Assembly: GCA_964495095.1 (NCBI GenBank)
Contig: CAZBUH010000074.1
Coordinates: 1-10,781, forward strand
Source of the DNA: CAZBUH01 sp964495095
GTDB taxonomy: Bacteria > Bacillota > Clostridia > Oscillospirales > Oscillospiraceae
Direction of reading: 5' to 3'
Length of the DNA: 10,781 nucleotides
Of the stretch, positions 1 through 5,641 are shown piece by piece. Within the stretch, counting starts at the first letter, position 1. Each line of letters begins with the position of its first letter. The notes below the pieces were generated by a model. That model saw nothing but the letters and a program-made list of their open reading frames with translations, ran no database searches and was not told where the DNA came from. Position numbers and translations under genes: made by a program.

Positions 1-183
1 TTGAAAACCAGCGATAAGAGCCGTACCGTCAAAGCAAAGAAGCAAACAGCAGAGCACAACAAAGCTGAAAATCGTAAAGTTGAAGTAGACAGACTGTTCA
101 CCAAGCTGGACGAGGTCATTGCCGAAACCATCGCCGGTATGAGAGAACGGGCGGAGGAAATCGGCCTCAAGGGAAACCTCTGA
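1..183 (+). CDS. Small or partial hypothetical protein (60 codons)
   Basis: This open frame begins at the first base of the window with a possible TTG start and ends at TGA. No ribosome binding site can be seen because upstream sequence is missing, so it may be the 3' end of a longer gene. The product is very rich in Lys and Glu. Its first third looks disordered and basic, while roughly residues 28-57 (from VEVDRLFTKLDEV onward) should form an amphipathic helix, possibly a coiled coil. There is no signal peptide, membrane segment or catalytic motif. I do not recognise the family. About 110 bases without a gene separate it from the next CDS. Confidence 0.4.
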   Translation: MKTSDKSRTVKAKKQTAEHNKAENRKVEVDRLFTKLDEVIAETIAGMRERAEEIGLKGNL

Positions 184-292
184 GCGCACCGCTTAAAGCG
201 TGTCAGGACGCCGGTTCTGCCGGACTCAACCAACGGTTTGTGTACATTCCGCGCCTTGAGCGGCAGAATATACGGCGAAAGGAGGTGCCCGA

Positions 293-916
293 ATGGACCA
301 GATAAAAATCGGCAGGTTTATAGCGCAGCAGAGAAAGGAGCACGGACTCACCCAGGCCCAGCTGGCGGAGAAGTTCAACATAAGCGACAGGGCCGTTTCA
401 AAATGGGAAACAGGGAGGGCCATGCCGGATTCGTCAATAATGCTGGAGCTGTGCGGCCTGCTGGACATAAGCGTAAACGAGCTTCTTTCGGGCGAGAAAA
501 TTGCAATGAGAGATTATGATAAGGCCGCCGAGGAAAACCTGCTCCGTATGAAAAAGCAGGAGGAACAGTCAAACGGGAAGCTGCTTGCCGCGGAGGTGGT
601 TATCGGCGTTATGAGCACCGTGGCCTTTGCGGTGATGATCCTGGCGGCGGCTATTGCGGCGCAGGAGCTTGCCTGGAAATGGGTGCTTATCGGAACGGCG
701 CTGGTCATTTTCGCCGTAGGGCTGTTTTTCGCCATGAAGCTGGAGCGGGAGTCCGGATACTACAAATGCGGAAAGTGCGGCAGCGCCTATATCCCCAGTT
801 GGGGAAGCCACATGTGGGCGATGCACATGGGCCGGACAAGATATATGAAGTGCCCGGAGTGCGGCAAATGGAGCTGGACTAAAAAGGTCCTGTCGGCGGA
901 GGAGAAGAAGGGCTGA
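293..916 (+). CDS. XRE-family HTH regulator with two TM helices and C-terminal zinc ribbon
   Basis: This is a probable membrane-anchored transcription regulator of 207 residues. Residues about 4-66 form a Cro/C1-type helix-turn-helix, with the typical LTQAQLAEKFNISDRAVSKWE core and a trailing ISVNELLSGE segment. A charged linker (70-97) leads to two hydrophobic helices at about 99-123 and 129-149. The tail contains a zinc ribbon with CxxC pairs at C159/C162 and C187/C190. The ATG is well supported by AAAGGAGGTG at 278-287, five bases before it. The HTH part fits a widespread Firmicutes family that often regulates adjacent genes. The ligand and target are unknown, and zinc binding is inferred only from the cysteine spacing. 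It lies 38 bases before the aldo/keto reductase and may share its transcript. Confidence 0.85.
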   Translation: MDQIKIGRFIAQQRKEHGLTQAQLAEKFNISDRAVSKWETGRAMPDSSIMLELCGLLDISVNELLSGEKIAMRDYDKAAEENLLRMKKQEEQSNGKLLAAEVVIGVMSTVAFAVMILAAAIAAQELAWKWVLIGTALVIFAVGLFFAMKLERESGYYKCGKCGSAYIPSWGSHMWAMHMGRTRYMKCPECGKWSWTKKVLSAEEKKG

Positions 917-954
917 CAGGCGCTCCGCCCGGGCGAGGATAAAGGGGTCGGAAT

Positions 955-2055
955 ATGGAAAAGGTAAAGGGAAATTTCGGATTTGGCTGTATGCGGCTGC
1001 CGATGCTGGGCGGCGATGTGGATTTGGAGCAGTTTAGCCGCATGGTGGACGAATACATGGCGGCGGGCTTTAATTACTTCGATACCGCCAGGGTGTACAT
1101 CGACGGGAAAAGCGAGACGGCAATACGTGACTGCGTTGTGAGCCGCTATCCGAGGGAGAGCTTTGTGCTGACAGATAAGCTCTCAGGCTCGCTTTTTAAT
1201 TCCCGGGAGGAGATAGCGCCCCTTTTCTCAGCGCAGCTTAAGTCCTGCGGGGTGGAATACTTCGACCTCTACCTTATGCACTCCCAGAGCGCGGAGGTAT
1301 ATGAAAAATTCAAGCGCTGCCGCGCCTATGAGACGGCGCTGGAGTTCAGGGAAAAGGGGCTTATACGCCATTTCGGAATATCCTTCCACGACAGGCCGGA
1401 GATGCTGGAGCAGATTCTCACGGAGTACCCCCAGATAGAAGCCGTGCAGATACAGTTTAACTACATGGACTACGACGACCCGGTGGTCCAGAGCCGCCGG
1501 TGCTACGAGGTCTGCCGGAAATTCCATAAGCCCGTAATAGTCATGGAGCCTGTAAAGGGCGGAAACCTTATGAAGCTGCCGGAAAAGGCCCTTGAGGCCC
1601 TCCGGGACGCCGGCGGCGGAAGCCCGGCCGGTTACGCCATACGCTTTGCCGCGGGCTTTGAGGGCATCGTCACGGTGCTCTCAGGCATGAGCACCATAGA
1701 GCAGATGCGGGAGAACGTGGGCTTTATGAAAAATTTCCGGCCTCTGGACGAAAAAGAGCATGAGGCCCTTGAAAAAGTGCGGGAGGCGGTGCGCGGCGCC
1801 CATCTTATCCAGTGCACAGGCTGCCGCTACTGCGCCCCGGGCTGCCCGAAGGAAATCCCGATACCTGATATCTTCGCCTGCTTAAACTCAAAGGAACTGT
1901 ACCACGACTGGAGCACCGGCTACTACTATGAGGTGTATACGGAGGGAAAGGGAAAGGCCGCCGACTGCATACAGTGCGGCAGGTGCGAAAGGATATGCCC
2001 CCAGCACCTCAAGGTGCGGGAGCTTTTGCGGAGAGCCGCGGAGGAATTTAAGTGA
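955..2055 (+). CDS. Aldo/keto reductase with C-terminal 2x[4Fe-4S] ferredoxin domain
   Basis: This is a predicted NAD(P)H-linked cytoplasmic oxidoreductase of 366 residues. The N-terminal two thirds match the aldo/keto reductase TIM barrel. The catalytic tetrad is visible as D43 and Y48 (in FDTARVY), K75 (in LTDKL) and H109 (in LYLMHS). The C-terminal part adds two ferredoxin-like motifs of the form CxxCxxCxxxCP: C287/C290/C293/C297 and C338/C341/C344/C348. This architecture is common in anaerobes, where electrons may pass between the barrel and an iron-sulfur partner. The substrate cannot be deduced. The ATG at 955 follows an AAAGGGG-like ribosome site at about 941-947. The gene appears intact and of normal length. 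Confidence 0.93.
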   Translation: MEKVKGNFGFGCMRLPMLGGDVDLEQFSRMVDEYMAAGFNYFDTARVYIDGKSETAIRDCVVSRYPRESFVLTDKLSGSLFNSREEIAPLFSAQLKSCGVEYFDLYLMHSQSAEVYEKFKRCRAYETALEFREKGLIRHFGISFHDRPEMLEQILTEYPQIEAVQIQFNYMDYDDPVVQSRRCYEVCRKFHKPVIVMEPVKGGNLMKLPEKALEALRDAGGGSPAGYAIRFAAGFEGIVTVLSGMSTIEQMRENVGFMKNFRPLDEKEHEALEKVREAVRGAHLIQCTGCRYCAPGCPKEIPIPDIFACLNSKELYHDWSTGYYYEVYTEGKGKAADCIQCGRCERICPQHLKVRELLRRAAEEFK

Positions 2056-2068
2056 TACGGCCGGAAAA

Positions 2069-2103
2069 CGCAGGGCTTTTTGCGGGCAGGCGCTGCGGTT
2101 TTT
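2069..2103 (+). terminator. Weak candidate terminator after the aldo/keto reductase
   Basis: CGCAG (2069-2073) can pair with CTGCG (2093-2097), and the stem is followed by a T-rich run from 2099 (TTTTTGATATTTT). The stem is only five base pairs with a large loop, so termination would be partial at best. It lies just after the reductase stop codon, which is the expected place. Confidence 0.3.
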
Positions 2104-2158
2104 GATATTTTAAATTGTACTGGAAAAAAGGCTCCATATGTGGGATAATAATTAAATT

Positions 2159-2205
2159 GACGAGAATCGAACACCGTGCCGGTTTTTACGGGTTTGACTC
2201 CCGTC
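2159..2205. repeat. Long imperfect inverted repeat with T-arm-like halves in the MATE leader
   Basis: The left arm GACGAGAATCGAACACCGT (2159-2177) pairs with the right arm ACGGGTTTGACTCCCGTC (2188-2205) around the 10-base loop GCCGGTTTTT. The stem has sixteen pairs including one G-T, two A-C mismatches and one bulged A at 2173. The right arm alone, ACGGG-TTTGACT-CCCGT, is a perfect five-pair stem with a tRNA/tmRNA T-arm-like loop. The left arm read on the minus strand contains TTCGATT, which is similar. No complete tRNA or tmRNA can be built around either half. A perfect palindrome, AGCTTAAGCT (2206-2215), follows directly. The hairpin ends about 37 bases before the likely MATE start, so it would lie in the mRNA leader. 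Confidence 0.6.
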
Positions 2206-2241
2206 AGCTTAAGCTTATTTCACAGAACGGAGTCTTTTTCT

Positions 2242-3699
2242 ATGCGCAAATCTCAATATGTCCGGCTGCCGCCTGACAGCAGCGAAAAATTCCTGGGCAT
2301 ATTCACAAAGGACAGGGGCTTCTACAAGACCTTTTTCCCGCTGCTCTTTATTATTACACTTCAGCAACTTGCGGCCCTGGCGGTGAATATGGCGGACAAC
2401 ATAATGCTGGGTACGTATACAGAGCTTGCCCTCTCAGGCGCGACGCTTGTGAATCAGATACAGTTTACTCTCCAGCAGATAGCCGCGGGAGGCGGCATGG
2501 GCATAGTCGTCCTGGCGTCCCAGTACTGGGGGCAGGGCAGAGTGGAGCCCATAAAAAAGATAATCTCCATCGGCGCGAAATTCGGCTTTGCCATCGGAAT
2601 CATATTTTTCGCGCTGGCAAAGCTCATGCCCTACCAGGTGCTGTCCATTTTCACCAATGACCGGGAGGTTATTGAGGAGGGCGTCAGATATCTTAAGGTG
2701 ATATGCTGGACATACGTGGTGTTCTCCATATCCAACTGCCTTGTGTACTCCCTTCAGAGCGTTGAGACCGCCATGATAGGCACGGTAATGTCCCTGAGCA
2801 CCATATGTATAAATATCTGCCTTAACTACTGCCTTATATACGGCAATTTCGGCGCCCCCGAGCTGGGCGTTGTGGGCGCCGCCGTGGCGACGCTTGTGAG
2901 CCGCGGCGTGGAGCTTGTTATAATACTCGTATACATCTTATTTATCGACAAAAAGCTTAAAATGAAGCTCCGGGAGCTTCTGAGCTTTGATTTTTCCTAT
3001 TTGAAGGACTATGTGCGGGTGTCCGCGCCCATTGCGCTCAGCGGGCTGCTCTGGGGCGTCGCCCAGGCCGCCCAGACGGCGGTGCTGGGACACATAGGCG
3101 CCGCAGTCATCGCCGCAAACAGCATCGCCACTATAATTTTTCAGATTTTCGCCGTTGTGGGCATGGCCAGCGCCAACGTGGCCTCTGTCACCATGGGGAA
3201 AACTATCGGCGAGGGGCGGCTCCACATGGTAAAGCCCTACGCAAAGACGATGCAGGCGATTTTCCTTATTATCGGAGTGCTTTTCGGCGGGCTGATGTTT
3301 ATTTTCAAGAACGCCATCGTGGGCCTCTACTCAGTGTCGGAGGAGACAAAGGCTCTCGCACTGAGCTTTATAACGGTGCTTAGCGTCACGACTGTCGGCT
3401 CCTGCTACGAGTATCCGGTGGAGGGAGGCATAATCGCCGGAGGCGGCTCCACAAAATACACCGCCTGGGTGGATAACCTTTTTATGTGGCTTTTTACAAT
3501 CCCGTCGGCGTTTCTCAGCGCGTTTGTTTTTGAGTTTCCGCCGGTGGTCACATTCTGCTTTCTCAAAGCTGACCAGGTGATAAAGTGCATACCAAATTCC
3601 ATCACCTGCAGCAGGTACAGATGGGTGAAAATACTTACCGACGGCACTCAGAAAGAGAACGGCCGGGAAAAGCCGGGATATAAGGCTTTACAGGAATGA
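2242..3699 (+). CDS. MATE-family multidrug/metabolite efflux transporter
   Basis: This is a predicted inner-membrane antiporter of 485 residues that exports cationic drugs or metabolites in exchange for Na+ or H+. It has about twelve hydrophobic helices in two halves, starting near residue 29. MATE-type signatures include the ADNIMLG stretch after the first helix and the YGNFGAPELGVVGAA stretch in the first half. The C-terminus (FLKADQVIKCIP followed by a basic tail) is typical of clostridial MATE proteins. I chose the ATG at 2242 because the longer frame from GTG 2176 would translate one arm of the leader hairpin and give an atypical N-terminus. The ribosome site is weak (CGGAG at about 2228-2232). 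The gene ends 17 bases before the MBL gene. Substrate unknown. Confidence 0.9.
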   Translation: MRKSQYVRLPPDSSEKFLGIFTKDRGFYKTFFPLLFIITLQQLAALAVNMADNIMLGTYTELALSGATLVNQIQFTLQQIAAGGGMGIVVLASQYWGQGRVEPIKKIISIGAKFGFAIGIIFFALAKLMPYQVLSIFTNDREVIEEGVRYLKVICWTYVVFSISNCLVYSLQSVETAMIGTVMSLSTICINICLNYCLIYGNFGAPELGVVGAAVATLVSRGVELVIILVYILFIDKKLKMKLRELLSFDFSYLKDYVRVSAPIALSGLLWGVAQAAQTAVLGHIGAAVIAANSIATIIFQIFAVVGMASANVASVTMGKTIGEGRLHMVKPYAKTMQAIFLIIGVLFGGLMFIFKNAIVGLYSVSEETKALALSFITVLSVTTVGSCYEYPVEGGIIAGGGSTKYTAWVDNLFMWLFTIPSAFLSAFVFEFPPVVTFCFLKADQVIKCIPNSITCSRYRWVKILTDGTQKENGREKPGYKALQE

Positions 3700-3716
3700 T
3701 TCAGGAGTCGAATGCC

Positions 3717-4595
3717 ATGTTTGAGCTTACACACGCGATTGGGAACACATATTACATAGAAAGCCCCGCCAAAATCGGGCTTTTTTGATTGGGCGGAGAT
3801 GATGTGTGCCTTATAGACAGCGGAGGCGACAAGGACGCGGGCCGCAAGCTCCGCCAGATTCTCGACGCAAACGGCTGGCGCCTTGCCGCCATATACAATA
3901 CCCACTCCAACGCCGACCACATCGGCGGGAACAGGTATCTTCAGAACCGGACCGGCTGCAAGATATACGCCCCGGGCGTCGAGTGCTGCTTTACCCGGCA
4001 TCCGGTTTTGGAGCCGTCCTTCCTTTACGGCGGCTTCCCGCCCCGGGAGCTGCGCCACAAGTTCCTTTTTGCCCAGGAGAGCGGCGCTGAATATCTTACG
4101 GAGGAGTGCCTGCCGGAGGGCTTCGGGCTTATAGACCTGCCGGGCCACTTTTTCCGGATGGCGGGCTTCAGAACGCCGGACGGCGTGGTTTTCCTGGCGG
4201 ACTGCCTGTCCAGCAGGGAGACGCTGGAAAAATACAGGATAGGCTTTATCTATGACGTGGCCGCGTATCTTGAGACGCTTGAAAAGGTCTGCGCCATGCA
4301 GGCTGCGCTCTTTATACCGTCCCACGCAGCGCCGGCGGAGGATATCGGGCCTCTGGCACGGTACAATATGGAGAAGGTCCTGGAGACGGGGGAGAGGATA
4401 ACGGATATATGCTCTGCTCCCGCGTCCTTTGAGACGGTACTTGCCCGGCTTTTTGCAGATTACGGCCTCAATATGGATTTTCAGCAGTATGCGCTGGCAG
4501 GCAGCACCGTCCGCTCCTATCTGAGCTGGCTTAAGGAGACGGGACGTCTCCGCGCATTTTTTGAAAATAACGCGCTCCTATGGGAGCGGGCGTAA
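3717..4595 (+). pseudogene. MBL-fold metallohydrolase interrupted by in-frame TGA at codon 24
   Basis: The natural start is ATG 3717, nine bases after AGGAG (3703-3707). The first 23 codons read MFELTHAIGNTYYIESPAKI then GLF, a normal MBL N-terminus. TGA follows at 3786-3788, and the same frame continues from TTG 3789 through VCLIDSG and the rest of the domain to 4595. The full frame would be 292 residues. Visible metal-site elements are H63-S-N65-A-D67-H68, a later PGH motif, LADCL and PSHA. Canonical HxHxDH has His where N65 sits. No net frameshift is needed, so a single substitution such as CGA to TGA explains the break. Alternatives are reinitiation at TTG 3789 or GTG 3804 (after GGCGGAG), readthrough, or a sequencing error. 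The rest of the frame is undamaged, suggesting a recent or tolerated change. It lies 24 bases before the YbaK gene. Confidence 0.8.
3760..3786 (+). terminator. Terminator-like hairpin inside the 5' end of the MBL gene
   Basis: AAAGCCC (3760-3766) pairs perfectly with GGGCTTT (3777-3783) around a ten-base loop, and the T-run continues to 3786. This has the form of an intrinsic terminator and sits directly at the premature TGA. It may be an accident of the codons for the conserved Ser-Pro-Ala-Lys-Ile-Gly stretch, so a real termination role is uncertain. Confidence 0.4.
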
Positions 4596-4619
4596 AAGAT
4601 ACACAGGAGGCTCATAAAA

Positions 4620-5093
4620 ATGGCGATAGAAAAAGTAAGAGAATATTTCAGGGGCTTTGGGATGGAGGACAGGATACAGGAATTCCAGACGTCCAGCGCA
4701 ACTGTGGAGCTGGCGGCCCAGGCCCTTGGCTGTCAGCCCTGCCGGATAGCCAAAACCCTCTCCTTTATGCTGGAGAGCGGCCCGATTTTAGTGGTGGCCG
4801 CGGGAGACGTAAAGGTGGATAACCACAAATATAAGGAGCGCTTCGGAGCCAAGGCGAAAATGCTCTCGCCTGATCAGGTGGAGGAGCTTATAGGCCACAG
4901 TGTGGGCGGCGTGTGCCCCTTTGGGGTAAAGCCCGGCGTGACGACTTATCTGGATGTGTCCCTAAAGCGCTTTGAGACGGTGTTCCCGGCCTGCGGCAGC
5001 AGTAACAGCGCCATAGAGCTGGATATGGACGAGCTTCAAAAATACTCCCGCTTTTCAGACTGGGTGGATGTCTGCAAAAGCTGCGAAAAATAA
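4620..5093 (+). CDS. YbaK/EbsC-family aminoacyl-tRNA deacylase-like protein
   Basis: This small cytoplasmic protein of 157 residues belongs to the YbaK/ProX/EbsC group, which hydrolyses mischarged tRNA such as Cys-tRNA(Pro) or Ala-tRNA(Pro). Recognisable elements are the conserved lysine K45 in IAKTLSF, the GGVCPFG loop (96-102) and the ACGSSNSAIEL strand (124-134), all in the family order. The length is normal and the frame is intact. The ATG follows AGGAGG at about 4606-4611. It lies 24 bases after the MBL gene and is probably in the same transcript. Many members in Clostridia have not been tested, so the exact tRNA substrate is open. Confidence 0.92.
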   Translation: MAIEKVREYFRGFGMEDRIQEFQTSSATVELAAQALGCQPCRIAKTLSFMLESGPILVVAAGDVKVDNHKYKERFGAKAKMLSPDQVEELIGHSVGGVCPFGVKPGVTTYLDVSLKRFETVFPACGSSNSAIELDMDELQKYSRFSDWVDVCKSCEK

Positions 5094-5135
5094 CAGGAAC
5101 GGCCCCGCTGCAAAACAGGATCGTAAAAAAATATA

Positions 5136-5168
5136 GCGAGAGGTCAGCCCAGGGGGACGGCCTCTCGC
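5136..5168 (-). terminator. Stem-loop, best oriented as a minus-strand terminator
   Basis: GCGAGAGGTC (5136-5145) pairs with GGCCTCTCGC (5159-5168), ten pairs including one G-T, around a 13-base loop. Read on the minus strand, the hairpin is followed by TATATTTTTTT (5125-5135), a good T-tract. On the plus strand there is no T-run, though the stem lies 42 bases after the YbaK stop and could still mark that transcript's 3' end. Confidence 0.45.
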
Positions 5169-5333
5169 CATATCTGCGTTAGAAAAGGTGCAGGAACAGG
5201 TGCGCAAGGAGACGGGAACGGCCTCCCCTGAACCCTTGCAGGCCCGCCCGGAAGCCATGGCAGAGAACATCCGCTTTGTCCGCGGCAGTGACACAGCGCT
5301 GGCGCCGCCAAAGACGCAGAGCAGCCCAAAACT

Positions 5334-5486
5334 TTGGCTTTGCAGAAGACCTTCTGGGAAAAGCGCACTCAAGCTATGAAACGAATAGCATCAAAGCGGA
5401 GCATCCATCCGCGCATGTGCCGCGCCATGCAGGCAGAGGGCGCCTTTGGTCTGCTGAAAAACAGTTTTGGATCCCGTAGGCACCGC
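5334..5486 (+). pseudogene. Remnant of an IS1182-type transposase C-terminus
   Basis: The frame from 5334 contains FWEKRTQAMKRIASKRSI followed by RAMQAEGAFGLLKNSFGSRR. From memory of the family, this resembles the conserved C-terminal block of IS1182-family transposases (RSIQxEGAFGxLKxxxGFRRF). After the Arg-Arg pair (about 5480) the similarity stops and the frame ends at TAA 5526-5528. The upstream catalytic region is absent or scrambled, with stops in this frame at about 5232 and 5289. No inverted terminal repeats were found. It therefore appears to be a dead fragment of an old insertion. The match is by eye only. Confidence 0.6.
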
Positions 5487-5547
5487 TCGTGGGGCTGCGG
5501 CCCGGTTTTCATACACATATACCTTTAATTTTGCGGAAGCCGCAGAA

Positions 5548-5593
5548 AAACAGCAGTCCGGACAGCATATCCCTGCCGACCGGACCGCTGTTT
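5548..5593 (-). terminator. Strong intrinsic terminator of the solute-binding lipoprotein gene
   Basis: AAACAGCAGTCCGG (5548-5561) pairs with CCGGACCGCTGTTT (5580-5593), a 14-position stem with one A-C mismatch and an 18-base loop. On the minus strand the stem runs into five T residues (complement of 5546-5550). It lies 48 bases after the stop codon of the minus-strand gene that ends at 5642. Confidence 0.85.
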
Positions 5594-5641
5594 CGTTTTG
5601 CCTATTTTGCAACGGGTCCTTTTTTAGCTTTTAACTTCTTT

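Larger units (their letters stand above)
5094..5547. other. Gene-poor region with decayed sequence
   Basis: No frame here has both a convincing start with a ribosome site and a recognisable full-length product. The region contains one stem-loop (5136-5168) and a transposase-like fragment (5334-5486). A frame at about 5161-5379 (LEKVQEQVRKETG...) could be part of the same decayed element, but I cannot identify it. Confidence 0.6.

Noticed and set aside
184..292. Possible regulatory hairpins before the XRE gene (for example CGCTTAAAGCG and the CCGG repeats)
   Set aside because: The stems are very short or lack loops, and no T-run or promoter boxes of quality accompany them.
2157..2207. Integron attC site
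   Set aside because: The ends ATCGAAC and GTTTGAC only approximate the attC core boxes, there is one site only, and no integrase or cassette array is present.
2157..2215. tmRNA or tRNA gene 3' end
   Set aside because: The T-arm-like stem is perfect, but the loop has T where C56 is expected, the acceptor strand has no partner, and upstream DNA is coding for the aldo/keto reductase.
2176..2241. Extended GTG start for the MATE gene
   Set aside because: It would translate part of the leader hairpin and give an N-terminus (MPVFTGLTPVSLSLF) unlike the family. ATG 2242 fits better despite its weak ribosome site.
3786..3788. Selenocysteine or other recoding of UGA
   Set aside because: The residue is not at a catalytic cysteine position in the fold and the downstream hairpin expected of a SECIS is not evident. 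UGA acts as a stop elsewhere, so a point mutation is simpler.
3648..4325. Minus-strand open frame of 225 codons
   Set aside because: It is opposite the MBL gene, whose plus-strand frame shows clear family motifs. The minus product resembles nothing.
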